Source: Straminergon stramineum
Lineage: Eukaryota > Streptophyta > Bryopsida > Hypnales > Calliergonaceae
Direction of reading: 5' to 3'
Assembly: GCA_963920665.1 (NCBI GenBank)
Contig: OY987267.1
Coordinates: 17,360,001-17,424,000, forward strand
Length of the DNA: 64,000 nucleotides
Shown here: positions 12,262 to 23,614 of the stretch, piece by piece
Position numbering within the stretch: the stretch's first letter is position 1
Layout of the letters: each line of letters starts with the position of its first letter
Made by a program: the position numbers and the translations under genes
Notes under the pieces: generated by a model
Database searches by the model: none
What the model was told of the DNA's origin: nothing
Seen by the model: the letters and a program-made list of their open reading frames with translations, nothing else

Positions 12262-12341
12262 TTTCCTCTCCCGATTGATTCTTGTGTCTGTATACAGAGT
12301 GTACGAGAGTGGCCATTGTCTCGGTAGGATCGGTTGTCGTT

Positions 12342-12432
12342 GCAAGCTTGCTGTGATGATTATCTGTACCATCAAAGCCTGATATTGGTGATGATAATGC
12401 AATATAACTGTTAAGCTGAGCATTGTGCTTGC
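12342..12432 (+). ncRNA. C/D box snoRNA with C, D', C' and D boxes
   Basis: C box GTGATGA (12353-12359), D' box CTGA (12379-12382), C' box GTGATGA (12388-12394) and D box CTGA (12416-12419) fall in canonical order and spacing, each guide region being about 20 nt. Flanking GCAAGC (12342-12347) and GCTTGC (12427-12432) can form an outer stem. Such RNAs direct 2'-O-methylation of rRNA or snRNA, five bases upstream of each D box. The guides are 12369-12378 and about 12403-12415. I did not identify the target. Confidence 0.65.
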
Positions 12433-12828
12433 AATGAAGTAAAGCCTGATGATACCGTTATGGAGTGATAATTGGAACCTGTGCTGGACACTGGCATGGA
12501 GATTCCCGCCCATTACAAGTTCAGTGTTCCTAAATTTCAGAAAGTAGTTTCTTGTAGTCCTTCGCAAAGGTGTAGTATGATCTTTCAACATTTTTAGGAA
12601 AAAACTTGTATTTTGCATCTTGTTTTAGTATTTACTATTTTAACATGTATTGTTGCTACAGTCAATGAAAGTAAAGCCCTCTATCAGTGGAATTGGTCTA
12701 CGTGTTTCAAAAAACAGAAAGAAAAGTGAATTTCTAATTTTTTAGTCCATGAAAACTTCGAACTTCAAAATCTTTCACATTGTAGATCCCAGTACCATGA
12801 AATTAAGCCTTCCGATGGTGCTAAGAAA

Positions 12829-13401
12829 TTAACCCCTAAACGGCCAGATTCATCTCCAGAATTGACGATTTGAAAAAAATCATTGTACAGTGCTATCTGG
12901 AAGCATATTTAGGAATTGATATGCACATGAAAGTTTTAGATTTAGATTTGAAGATTTCATGTATATAGTTTGATTCACCGATGCTATCACCAAGCTATTT
13001 TTTATAAATTTTGAAAGAGAAATCCTGAAATTCCTTCAAAATTCAATTGGAAGTAAAATAATGTCATTTTTTGAGTAAAATTTGTTGGATTGGAAATGAG
13101 GCTCTCTTCACATGGTGATTTTTTGAGATGTCTGTGTTCTTATAATCTATGACCTCATTTTGGCTAATCCAATTTTGAACTAAAGTCAATGCAATTTGAC
13201 CACTTGATATACTTGCCCATTTGTAATTTTAGAAAAATATCAATCGTAGTAACATTGAATCCAACCTTTAGATATGACAAAAACTTGATAATGTATCTTC
13301 ACAAATTCAAATAACTTTCATCCAAGTAGTTAGGAGGATGAAACTTGAGTTTCAATCTATTCATCGTCCAAAAGATGGATGTTGATGCATTTAGGGGTTA
13401 A
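12829..13401 (-). mobile_element. TTAA-flanked element, family B copy 1
   Basis: Bounded by TTAA (12829-12832 and 13398-13401) with inverted ends CCCCTAAA and TTTAGGGG. The interior matches, in reverse orientation, the segments from 50238 and 44792: GTTTCATCCTCC, CCAAATCC-type tracts and GAGGTCATAGATT are shared. It has no reading frame of note, so it is non-autonomous. Confidence 0.7.
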
Positions 13402-13754
13402 AAGCTTCTGGAGTTTTTACTACATCAAACAAAATAAAATTGAAACAAATAGGTTGGTGTGTAGACTAGTGTGCCCTTGTCACAACTGAAAATAAAATAA
13501 AAATAATTTTGAATTTGTGAAAACTTTGAAATGCAATAACTTTGATTTGAATAAGGTAGACCACCTTATTACTACCCTCATTTGCAATTTGAGTATATTT
13601 GGACTAATTCAAAGAGGGGCACATATTCTTCAAAAATGTGCTCATGTTTCATGAATCAAATCCATATAGAAATATAATTTTCCAATAAAAATTGTAATTT
13701 CTATGAATTTCTAAAGTGATCTACTTGTTGTAGACTAAAGTTATGAACATCCTA

Positions 13755-13874
13755 AAACAACTTATAATTGTTGTTCCATGTACCTATCAGCACTTGAATA
13801 TTCACCAATCAAGAACCTATAATTGTCATTCCATGTACATATTAGCACTTGAAAATCCATCAATCAAGAACTAA
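13755..13874 (+). repeat. Tandem duplication, 2 x about 58 bp
   Basis: Two adjacent copies each contain TATAATTGT, TTCCATGTAC, TAGCACTTGAA or CAGCACTTGAA, and CAATCAAGAAC. Differences are scattered, so the duplication is not recent. Confidence 0.7.
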
Positions 13875-14598
13875 CAAGTCACCGAAGTTGGAATTAATAC
13901 AAAGCAAATGAATATGGGTTGGTCTATCTTGGAAAGCTTTGTGCACGAAGAAGTGCAAGGGCTTTATTTCATAGTGTTTGGACTTGTGATGTAAAAGTTC
14001 TCATTTTTTCAAAATAAGAGATAATTTTCTTCAATTTTTTAATTTGTCAAAATTTTGAAATTCAATAACTTTCACACCATAGGTCCTAATGCCATGAAAC
14101 AAAGTCTATGCACCCTTTCTTGCAAAGAGCTTTCCAATGGTACCAAAAATGCCATCAGATGCTCTACAATTTCTTAGTTCTTAGCATATCAAAGAAACAA
14201 TATCAAAGAAACAAACAAACAACCTAATTTAAGCTATAGACTAGTATGCCATGTATCGTTGACACAACTAAAATTCAAACAAATGTAATTTTCTAATTTT
14301 CTAAGTCATAAAAGCTTTGAAATCCAATAACTTTCAAAACATCATGAAACTAAGCATGTGCACCCTTCCTTGCCAAGGGCTCTCCAATAGTACCACAAAC
14401 ACAAGTAAGGTATGTGCAATTCAAGAGATCTCAACTAACAAAGAAAACAAATAAACAACCTGACCTAAGGTATGGATGTTGAAAAATGTTTAAATGGATG
14501 AAATGTTTGAAAGGTGAAATCTAATCATTTGGGAAGAGTTGAAAATATTTCTTTTTGAAACCCAAACATCATAATCTTGAAATTGGTAAGGTTTATTA

Positions 14599-14900
14599 AG
14601 GTAGTTTGCTCTTAAAGCGACCATTTAAGAGCTGATTGCTTTTTCGGGGAAGCAAAATTCTTTATAACAATTTTCAGTCAATTTTAGTAGGAAGAAAAAT
14701 GGAATTGGCATCTAACCCAAGTTATTTCATATTTTTTGGACCTTTGTGGAATTAGTTAAAAATTTTTGAAGTTGAAATGCAGTAGTCACTAAAAGCGACC
14801 ATCTCCTGAAATGAACAGTGTTGGTACATGAAAGAAAGCAAAATGTACCCCTGTGCCATAATCACTTTTAGAGCATGGTCGCTTTAAGAGCAGACTACCT
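14599..14900. mobile_element. TA-flanked MITE, AGGTAG family copy 1 (302 bp)
   Basis: Ends AGGTAGTTTGCTCTTAAAGC and GCTTTAAGAGCAGACTACCT form a near-perfect inverted repeat, flanked on both sides by TA. A shared core (AGGAAGAAAAATGGAATTGG, TTTTTTGGACCTTTGTGGAA) ties it to the copies at 33167 and 35237. TA duplication points to Tc1/mariner-type mobilisation, but the ends are not the CTCCCT of Stowaway. Confidence 0.8.
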
Positions 14901-15138
14901 TATTCTGAACTTTTAGAAGGGTGTATTCTATCCCTCAAATTAAAGGATGCTACAATTTGATTTGCTAAAAAATAAAATGAAGATTTTAGCCTTGCCTCAA
15001 AGACTAGTATTTTGAACCATTTGGAGGCATCTAAAAATGAAAGAACTTTAGGGGTTAACAAAAACTCTAAATATCTTATTCACTATTTGATTGATTATAT
15101 TAATTAGTAAGAAATGTCAAGAAAATTGTAAGGGTAAC

Positions 15139-15368
15139 TTAACCCTTGAACGCCAGGCTAGTGACTGTGGAAATTAGGCATTTTTGAACCGTGTGACATC
15201 ATCTACTTTAAAAAAACCAAAAATACTCTTTAGGAGTCAAACTATTGTAGAAGATCTTCCCTTTCCACCCCTAATTCCAAGGATGAATAGTTGCAATTCT
15301 ATCCTACATAGGAGAATTCCTTGTCATTCATTGAACGAAAAACGTTTGCCTCAGCGTTTAGGGGTTAA
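15139..15368 (+). mobile_element. Short TTAA-flanked element (230 bp)
   Basis: Begins TTAACCCTTGAACGCCAGGC and ends CAGCGTTTAGGGGTTAA. Its right TTAA (15365-15368) is also the left TTAA of the next element. A diverged direct copy lies at about 54690-54897 (shared: TCATCTACTT, GGTCAAACTA or GAGTCAAACTA, AATTCCAAGGATGAA). Confidence 0.65.
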
Positions 15369-16288
15369 CCCCTAAAGTTCCTTGACTATGTTTTCACCAA
15401 AAACGTTCCAAAACTGCCATTTTTAGCACAAAAACCAAATTTTAGAAAAAAAACATTTTTGAACACATGTAACCGTAGGATCTTGTAGTAAGTTGTTTTG
15501 AAAAGATGTGAAAAAAATTTCAGAAATTTCTACCGTGTGGATTGGAAGATATTAACATTTGAAGTGACAAAAATCAATATTTTTGCCCTGCAAAAAACCG
15601 GGCAGTAGCACTTCAGAAGGTCACATTTGTATGAAAAAATGTCCAAAATGGTGGTGCATCTTTGGATTCATTCTTCAAGGCAAGTTGGCTATGTTCTTGA
15701 AAATTTTTGAATCATTTGGAATTGTACAACATATAGGAAAAAAATAGTAAGTAGAAAGAAGTAGAGAATAATTCAAAATACTAAATTGTCAAAATTTTAA
15801 TTATGGAATTGGAAAATGTCAATCCCAATGGTTGTGATGTTGTAATAAACAATCTACATCCTATGATTTTATTTTTTTCAAAGAATATAAAAAATAGAGT
15901 TAAATAAAGGACTACAAAGTTTATTTTAGAGTAGAGATTCCTTAACTGCCCGCAAACTAAAATTCCTCATAACTTTCATCACATTGATCAAAATGGACTA
16001 ATTCAAATCTTCCCCCATATATGTAAATCTAAAAAACCAATTTCAAATTTTTATTTTTGAAAAAAGTGATTTTTTCAGATCTGCCCGAGTTGAGAAATAA
16101 ACAACATTTTGCATCATAACTTTTTACTTGTATACTCAAATGAAATGAAATTTAGCATGCATGGAAGATATTCCTCGTCCACACCTTGTCAAAAAATTTC
16201 GGCCTAAATGAGTGAAATCTCTGCTCACATGTACCTGCCCAAAAAAGTTATGTTGCCAAAAACACAAGGTTGGTCCTTTAGGGGTTAA
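15365..16288 (+). mobile_element. TTAA-flanked element, family A copy 1 (924 bp)
   Basis: TTAACCCCTAAAG at the left and CTTTAGGGGTTAA at the right are exact inverted repeats including TTAA. The whole body is matched in reverse orientation at 53345-54280 (for example GTTTTCACCAAAAACGTTCC, TAGGATCTTGTAGTA). It carries only short frames, so it is non-autonomous. Confidence 0.78.
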
Positions 16289-16679
16289 TAAGAGTATTTG
16301 GCGAAATCCTGGAATTTATTTATTTTACTAATGAGCAAATTCTCACTCAAATAATACCTTTGAAGTTCCATTTCATTGACACACAATATAGGACCCAAAT
16401 TACATATATAGTCTCTTTCCTTTCCAAACCCTTCATCGATGCAAATTTTGAAGGTAGAAACCTATATCCAACACTTTGAGCATTTCTGCATATTTTGAGG
16501 TGAAATCAACATATGAGATTATTTTTGACACATTGGCAATTGAAAATCAAGAATTAAAAAAATGGTAATTTTTAAAATATCTATGAATATGATATGAATT
16601 TGTGAAGTTTGAACTCCCTGTATCTACATATTTTCAAGATTGGTTCAGCGTCCAGGGTTGGGAACCGGTGCTTCCACCT

Positions 16680-17078
16680 TATCTCTTCCTGCGTTCTCCC
16701 ACATCTCCGAGGTCCGACTTTGCTGAACTTCGACGGCACATTCCGGGAGCGGTCTTGTATTGCCAGCGAATTCAATCTGCGATTGGTGCAGGGCACCGGG
16801 GCAGCAATGTTTGGTGATTTTGAGAAATTCCGACGGATGTGACGCTCAAAGTAAGGCGCGTTGTTGTTCCCCTGGTCATACAGAAATCATTTGCAACCCA
16901 TTCAACGCAGAAATTGATGCTGAAAGATGCTGAGTGAGTTTCCGCTCTTTGAAATTTATCATTGTGTATGTATTTGCTTGGAGCTGCGATTGCTAATTTT
17001 TCGCAGCGTGCATAACCTAAAACCCTAAACCCTAAACCCTGAGACCCCTAGAATCCTAACAGTCTATGAGCTTCACAC
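16680..17078 (+). repeat. Dispersed duplication, copy 1
   Basis: About 400 bp matching 23781-24204 in the same orientation. Shared stretches include ATCTCTTCCTGC, TTGAACTTCGACG or CTGAACTTCGACG, GATTTTGAGAAATTC, GAGTTTCCGCTCTTTGAAAT and the closing CTATGAGCTTC. It ends about 560 bp before the methyltransferase start. Past the end, at 17095-17110, ATGGGGCCCTTCGCG resembles the last PAL exon (24350-24364). Confidence 0.75.
17015..17041. promoter_or_regulatory. Telo-box array
   Basis: CCTAAA/CCCTAAA units in tandem (AACCCTAAACCCTAAACCCT). Interstitial telomere-like motifs of this kind are common upstream of plant housekeeping and translation-related genes, and the next gene downstream is an rRNA methyltransferase. 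A second array, in the opposite sense, lies in its first intron near 18587-18607. Confidence 0.45.
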
Positions 17079-17640
17079 GCTAGCGGGAGATGGGGCCCTT
17101 CGCGAAAAATACACCCTGAATGTCACAATTGAGAGTGGAGAGTGGAAGCCTATCTATCAATCCCTAACTGTTAGTGTAAATCTTCCGGTGGGAGAGAGAT
17201 ATGTGAAGATACACTAGAAGTCCTGAGTCTCAATCGCCATTTGTGTGCAGGACTGAGCCATGAAGGACGACTGGCGTCGCATCAGCGCTGGCTGCCTACT
17301 TCCCAAGTTCCAACCTTCAGTTGCCTGTGCGATCCCGTGGCAGGCTTGCCCGTAGTGGGGTTTATGAGAGCCCGCAAGCTTTTGAACTGAGCTTCTGTCT
17401 GTCTCATTGTTTGAGGTACCTGCGGGGTTAGTTCGGGATCACTTTCGTCGCGAAGGATACCCTCGTGGGTGGACGGCGCGAGCGAGCAAGTGCTGAGAAT
17501 TTTTGTTTAACTTCAGGTTGCAGTGGATTGTGGATTTGTGGATTTCTAACATTTACGGGGGACTGATTGACTGAGTGGAAGGACATGACACTACTACTGC
17601 TGTTGTAGAGCAGCACGCTGCTTCTTCAACTTCCCATACC

Positions 17641-20227
17641 ATGAGTGAATTGTGCCCCCGCCTAATGCGCGCCACTTCTGCCTTCCCATTTTCTCGTATC
17701 CCTGAGCGCATCCCTTGTGCAGCTTTGGTGCAGATAGTATTCCCGTCTCAGCCCACTTCTGCCATGACGATTTTGTGCCCTTTATCCCACCGCCGTCTTG
17801 CCAGCTTCCGCTTCCCTTCCACCCATTCGCTGAATTCTCGCAACTCCAACGGCGGGTATCTCGATCTTGCGCGCTCGCAGCCCTTCCCGACCACTCCCCT
17901 TCTTCTTCTGCAGGTGCGAAGTTACAGTCGCGATGACAGTGATGCTTCTTCTTCTCCTTCTTCGCCTGTCACTCAGAAAGGAAAATACTCGCGAGGGTTG
18001 GGCGTTCAAGGTGTCCAGGAGCGTCGGCGGGACATTGTGGAGCCCAAGCCTGGCAGTGGCAGTGGTCTTGCTCGCTCTCGTGGGACTTTGACGAAATACT
18101 ATGCCACATGCGCTCCGGGATTGGAAGAAGTGCTTGCAGCCGAGCTTGCGTCGCCCCTCCTTGGTGCACAGGAGGTCGAAGTGGGCTCTGCTGGAGTCTC
18201 TTTCGTGGGTTCCCAGGCGACGGGCTATCAGGCGAGCCTTTGGCTACGCACTGCCGTTCGCGTCCTGGTCCAGCTTGCAGCAGGGCCTTTGCCCGCCGGG
18301 CGTGGCCAGTATGACCCTGTCTATACATTCATCCGCGATGCAGTAGATTGGCCTTCAATCCTCGTTGATGATAGCTTACCTCCGACCCAGCAACAACAAC
18401 GACGACAACAACAAGTCTCCTCGAATCTTCGTGAGTCCACGATGTCCTGAATCTCATTTCTTTTTACAGTGCGTTGTGATGCGGGTTGAGATTTGCGGTG
18501 ACATTTCTATCTGTACACCTTTAGTATGTCTCAAGGGTAAGGCGACGGAGTTACCATGAGTTTTGAGATGTTGCTCATAGATGTTGGGTTTAGGGTTTAG
18601 GGTTTTAGCATTGTGATTCATTGACATTGAGTTCATGGTTTCTTCTTTGGTGCAGAATCCTACCGACATGGGAGAACTATTGAAAGGAAAGATGGTGATG
18701 AGCTGCACAACGCCCGGGTCCCTCGAATTACCAACCAAGGCTATCGGTTCAGGAATTTCGCTGTTCAAAGCAGGGTATGGAACTGTACTGACATCTCCAA
18801 CTCTAATTTCGCGTCCGTGAGGGCCAAAGATGCCATCTGCGATGCGGTTCGGGACGCTTGTGGAGGCCACCGGCCTGATCCACCCGCGCCAGAGCTCATG
18901 GTGGATGTCCCTTTGTTTCTGTCTTTGTACAGAGATACTGCCGTGTTGTATAGAGATTTGAGTGGCGTCAGCCTTCACAAGAGGGGATACCGCGATGTTA
19001 TGCACAAGGCTAGCTTGAATGAAGGGATAGCTGCTGCTGTTTTGACTCTTGCAGGTTGGAATCCGGCCGTTTCTGGATTTGGTGATGCCAATAAGAATGC
19101 CCTAGGTCCAGAGCGCGTCCTATTGGATCCCATGTGTGGGTCCGGAACGTTTTTGATTGAAGCTGCTCTCATGATGACCAATACTGCACCTGGATTATTG
19201 CGTCGACAATGGCCCTTTCAGGTGAATCCCAATCCAGACGACTGTCTACTATGAGAAGTTATTCCTAAATATCGGCGTTAAACTCTGAACCCACTTGCAA
19301 TCATTCCATTTCTCGTCTCTTGTTCGAAGGATGGACTTGAAATGGGCACTGACAGCTGTCGCTATGACAAAAATGCCGGAAGTTCCCGGAATCGCTGTGA
19401 AATGAGTTTGATCTTATATCTGAGATCAAGATTTGTTAGTTAGTTTTCTCGCAACGTAGGCTTAGAGGAGATCAAAGAGCCTTGGAATACTGACATATCC
19501 TTTGTCCCGGCTTGTATTCGTCAGACATGGCATGATTTCGATCAGAGGTCCTGGAGACAGTGTAAGGATGCGGCAGTCTCCGCGCAGCTTTCGTCAATAC
19601 CTGGAGTGCGGTTACTAGGAAACGACATCCATGAGGGGGCTCTCTCCTTATGCAAGAAAGATGCAAAATCCGCTGGTGTGCTTCATTTACTGGACCTCAG
19701 TTGTGAGGATTGTCAGGATTATCATCCCCCTGTTGTCCCGTCTCTCGTCGTCACCAATCCGCCTTGGGGAGAACGCCTCGCAGATTCTTCGAGGTTGGCA
19801 ATTTTCCTCTCTATTGGTTTGCTCTTGTCTGTGTTTGCTACGCGTGTTGGTTGTTGTATTTGGCAAGGCTTGTTGTTGTTATCGGCATCAGGTTCATTTG
19901 TGTTTGAAAACTTATTATTTTCCAATTTCAACGTAGACTGCGAATGATGTGCCAAGGGAAAAGTCAGTCACGTTGCTGATAAGGTCATAATCTGTGTTTC
20001 TTTCTGCTTGCAGCAATGAAGAGAAGGAGTGGCTATACGCAACCTGGCAAGGACTGGGTCGGTTTGTGAAAGCGCAGTGTAGTTGTGCTGACGTTTACGT
20101 TCTCAGCGGAAATGCTGACGTTACCCGAGCCATGCATATGCGGGCTGACAGGAAGTGGCCCTTGACAATTGGGGGTCAGGAGCGCAAGCTTCTCCACTAC
20201 CACGTACTCCCTCGCAAACTGTCATAG
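17641..20227 (+). CDS. Organellar rRNA (guanine-N2) methyltransferase, THUMP + UPF0020 (RlmL-like), 4 exons
   Basis: Predicted to place N2-methylguanosine in 23S-type rRNA, like the N-terminal half of bacterial RlmL/RlmKL. Exons: 17641-18430, 18656-19221, 19525-19793, 20014-20227, with intron phases 1, 0 and 2. It encodes about 612 residues from the first ATG, since the open frame from 17575 starts with GTG. Residues 1 to about 115 are Ser/Pro/Arg-rich and look like an organelle presequence. A THUMP domain begins at LTKYYATCAPGLEEVLAAEL (about residue 150) and ends near LSGVSLHKRGYR. The methylase domain has the S-adenosylmethionine loop DPMCGSGTFLIEAAL (421-435) and the catalytic NPPWGERL (530-537). 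TWHDFD at the start of exon 3 aligns with the family's conserved linker. A Gln-rich insert (about residues 250-260) interrupts the THUMP region. Plastid versus mitochondrial targeting cannot be decided here. Confidence 0.9.
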
Positions 20228-20450
20228 AAAACATCCACTTTCTCAGTCCAGTTCATGAGTTCAGCCACTGTTCCACCTCTTTTTTTGTATACTAGAGCGA
20301 GCGTTTCCATTGTAGGCTAAACTATTACAAATAGAGGAAATTTAGAATGATCATGTCAAATCTAATTTAATGAGTTATTCCTTTGGATTCCTCCAAATTT
20401 TATTGAGCCATCCCGGTTTCTTGACAACCATGAGTTATTTCTTTTGATCC

Positions 20451-20474
20451 ACCCCCACCCCCACCCCCACCCCA
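20451..20474. repeat. (CCCCCA)n microsatellite
   Basis: Four tandem ACCCCC units in otherwise AT-rich DNA. It creates a spurious run of Trp/Gly codons on the minus strand. Confidence 0.9.
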
Positions 20475-21057
20475 AATTGAGGCATCTAGGTTTCTTGATG
20501 AAAACCATTATCAATAATAAAGGCACCCAAAACTGCCCCTTTTTCTGTCCCCTAACTAGGTGGGTAGTCCAACTATGATTAAAATCCAACCCAAGTTGTT
20601 TCTAAATCACATGACACTTGCATGATATTCTATAAATTTTTTAAGTTGAAAGCATAATTTACTTATTCATGCTACTCAATACCCCTTAATCTATCACACT
20701 TGAAGTAGGATATACTTCAAAGAATGCTTTGGTTTCTTGAAGCTATTTGGTAGTTTTGGAGCTAGCTCACATTCTATCCAAAAATAAATGGTAGAATTAG
20801 AAAGTGATGCTTTTTGGTTCACATTTCAAAGCAAGTACAAAAGACATTGTATTGCAAAAGGAAATGTGACCTTTGGTATTCCTAAAAGCAATGTTCTTTG
20901 GCATGCTTTATAAAATCTAAATCTATAAGTTTCACTTCGAATGTGAAGTATGTTGCACATAGTCCCTACATAGACTAACTAAACAAACTATAACAAAGCC
21001 TATACATGTATTATTGTCTTCTAGTTACCACCTATGGCTTACTTTGAACATATAGTA

Positions 21058-21632
21058 CTTCCTCTATCTCCAAATAAATCCAAGATTTTCAAATATACTT
21101 GTCTCAAATTAAATTCGAAATTAGCTCTCCACAACTTGATGGACAACAATTGAAGCTAGTTCAAACATCTTAAAGCAAAAGCATCCATTGATACCATGCT
21201 CCGAAGACTACATAGCAATTTGATCCTTGCAAAGGTAATTGAAATACAACCTCTAACCAACCAAAGTCAAAGAATTCAACACACTTGTGCTAAAATCACT
21301 ATTAACAAATCTCTTGTTGAGAATTTCCTAGAGTTGAATGACAAGACATTGTCACAATTGAATGTAGTAGACATCAATAGTGTCACTACCAACATTGCTC
21401 GAAGAATGGTCAAAATTAATACCACTGGAGCAATTCCAAAAAGGGCAAAAATTTATTGATTTCACTACTTGTTTTCAACATGCATCACTTTGCTATTGAC
21501 TTCCATTCTTTTACACCAAGTGGGGTTTAGTAGAAGTTACTGGAATTATACAATCTCTTGAAAATAGGAGTATCTCATGTATTAATCTAGCCATTTCGAG
21601 GAAATTCCAGATTTATTTCAAGATAAAGGGAA
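21058..21632. mobile_element. Stowaway-like element, 575 bp
   Basis: Left end CTTCCTCTATCTCCAAATAA and the complement of the right end, TTCCCTTTATCTTGAAATAA, are clearly related. TA flanks both ends (21056-21057, 21633-21634). The 87-codon frame inside (21196-21459) has no transposase motif I recognise, so the element is non-autonomous or carries foreign sequence. Confidence 0.65.
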
Positions 21633-21660
21633 TAGAACAATATGTTTTAAATGTAATGAG

Positions 21661-21708
21661 GTGAAGAGAATGTGAGTGAAGAGAATGTGAGTGAAGAGAA
21701 TATGAGTA
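21661..21708 (+). repeat. 16-bp minisatellite, 3 units
   Basis: GTGAAGAGAATGTGA is repeated three times with one change in the last unit. Confidence 0.85.
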
Positions 21709-21815
21709 ACAAAAATATAGAGTGATTTGGTTTAGAATTTGAGCATATTGAACTTAAGCATACATGTGGAATGAATAGATATGTTTATTGATTGGATATT
21801 CAATAAATGAACAAT

Positions 21816-22681
21816 CTTAACCCATGACAGTCAGTGCATCCCCAAAATAGATGCACCTTGGTCAACTAAGATTGTAAATTTGAAAATATCTAATTTTTGG
21901 TATTCAATTGAAACTAAGAAAATAAATCTTGACAAGTTTTGGTTCATTTCCATCTAATTTTTTTGAAAAAATACAAAAATGGTAAGAATTATTGCAATTC
22001 AAGCTCCAAGTGTTAGAATCCAAATCACACAATAATTTGTGTTTTTCATTTTTCATTTTTCATTTTAATAATTTTGAAAAATTTTAATTAAAAAATTATA
22101 TTTTTCATTCTAACACTCATTTGTTGTAAAAGAAACCAATTATATCTATATATTTTTTAATTTTAATTTTTTTTAAATTTCCATATTTTACTTTTAAAAT
22201 CAGAATTATTTGATTTTTCCATCAATATTTATGAAAAAAGTTTACATCAATAGAAAAAGTATGTTTTTAGAATTGAAAAACATCAAAGTCTCATATATCA
22301 ATTGTATAATGGGATAAATTTAGCTTGATAGTGAAATTTGACTTAAAAGTCAGTGTCAAGTGTATTTTGGGTGTAAAAATTAATTAAAAATTGTCACACT
22401 AATATCCATTGCTACTTGTACATCTTGAAATAATTTCAAGTTAGTTGAAATTTTTTCTATATTTACTAATTTATTTTCACAGTTAGCTATAAAAATTATA
22501 AAAATGAAAATTTCTCATGAATCAAAATGAAAAATTTCAAAGTGATAGACAAGGTACAATGTCACATTATTAAAAAAGAAGATTGATATTTGAATACAAT
22601 TCTAAAGGCTAAATTTAGCTCAAATATAATTTTTGACTATTTTGCAATAGATCTAGTTGTCTAGGGGTTAAATCAAAAAAT
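21816..22681. mobile_element. Possible decayed TTAA-flanked element
   Basis: Left TTAACCCATGACAGTCAG at about 21816 and right CTAGGGGTTAA ending at 22681. The right end is a good match to the family terminus and the left only partial. Boundaries are tentative. Confidence 0.35.
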
Positions 22682-23381
22682 ATAATGCCTTTATAGGAAT
22701 GTTATATAATTCCTCCTATATTACACTTGTAAATTTATGAAGTTTCCAGGTGTGTATTCTCTACATGCATTACTGTAATTGAATTTCCTTTCGAGGTTAA
22801 TCAAACTCATCTACATTGCAATCGCAATAATTTCAATACAAGTTCACAAACAATAGTATTCACCAATTATTTTTTTGTTTCATTTTTACATTAGGGGTTG
22901 TCAAACCTTCTCTACAAATAAAACTTTTATGAAGAATGAGAAGGTATAGAGTGAAAATCGAAGCCAATAGGAGCCATGCTTCTCTATGTAGAAGGTTTGA
23001 CTCTCCTTATCACCATGTGAAGAATGAAAAGAGACACGACTTGTTAATTTTCTTCACATTTTCTCAATCTTTTTGTCCATTCTTCACCTCCAAAAGAGAA
23101 AAAAAACAAAAAAAAACTTCTTAATCTTTAGAAAATGGACCTCTACAATTCAAGGAGAGAATGCCATATCCTCATTTTCTGAAGATTGGGAATGGGGAGA
23201 AGGTGTAACAATCCCTATTTGGTAATACTAAAAGCAAACTCCGTCAAAGTTGTGATGAGGCAATTTACATCCATGAAAGATTTAAAATATGGATGACAAC
23301 AAATTAATTCATCCAAAGAAGAACAATATAGTATCATCCCAAGTTTTTGTTGCATTGCACTAATTTCTTTTGGACTAAATA

Positions 23382-23614
23382 GTGAAATTAGATTGCTATA
23401 ACAATTAGGTTGACTTACAACAAGAAAGTTACTTTACAAGCCATCAAAGTCAACGAATACTACTACAAAATATTTCCATTTGCATCCATGGAAGTTCATG
23501 AGTTCCAATTACAACAATACCTAATTCTAAACTAGTGCAATATTATATGATAACAACAAATATTTATATAGTGTCAAATGTCAAGAATATTAGTGTGGGC
23601 CAACCTAATTTCAC
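23382..23614. mobile_element. TA-flanked MITE, GTGAAATTAG family copy 1
   Basis: Ends GTGAAATTAGATTG and CAACCTAATTTCAC are inverted repeats flanked by TA. The body matches 29556-29791 in the same orientation (TTTACAAGCCATCAAAGTCA, CAATACCTAATTC, TATATAGTGTCAAATGTCAA). Confidence 0.7.

Larger units (their letters stand above)
11735..12620 (+). ncRNA. Probable polycistronic snoRNA precursor
   Basis: GC-richer than its surroundings and without a sensible plus-strand reading frame. A C/D snoRNA with all four boxes lies at 12342-12432 and a second with a closing stem at 12178-12261. A further TGATGA at 12446-12451 may begin a third. A hairpin with stem TTGCGAT/ATCGCAA at about 12040-12058, followed by a second GC-rich hairpin, could be part of an H/ACA RNA, but I see no clear H or ACA box. 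The promoter elements just upstream fit a plant snoRNA cluster. Transcript ends are estimates. Confidence 0.5.
12680..14470 (+). repeat. Diverged direct repeats, about 260-bp unit
   Basis: Four diverged copies share an AAGTCATAAAAGCTTTGAAA-like start, AATAACTTTCA, CATGAAACTAAG, and then GCACCCTTCCTTGC and a run of AACAAATAAACAACCT. The TTAA element at 12829-13401 appears to lie inside the first copy, whose two halves resume on either side. Confidence 0.5.
12621..16600. other. Repeat field with TTAA-flanked and TA-flanked elements
   Basis: No gene seen. The region is built from a roughly 260-bp repeat unit (cores near 12690, 13430, 14050 and 14300, with the recurring phrase for 'ccaataactttca...catgaaac...gcaccctt'), three TTAA-bounded elements and one TA-bounded element, each listed separately. 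The frame at 15184-15375 crosses an element border and is not a gene. Confidence 0.6.

Noticed and set aside
12103..12618. 171-codon minus-strand open frame
   Set aside because: Overlaps the snoRNA cluster in antisense and shows no domain pattern. The plus strand has ordered C/D boxes and a promoter.
17015..17041. Interstitial telomere
   Set aside because: Only three or so CCCTAAA units, placed upstream of a housekeeping-type gene. This is a telo-box, not a chromosome-end relic.
19445..19524. Longer 5' version of methyltransferase exon 3
   Set aside because: It would insert about 20 unrelated residues between the WPFQ and TWHDFD segments that the family keeps close. The acceptor at 19521-19524 joins them cleanly in frame.
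21196..21459. Transposase remnant inside the 575-bp Stowaway-like element
   Set aside because: 87 codons without a helix-turn-helix or DDE/DDD pattern that I can see.
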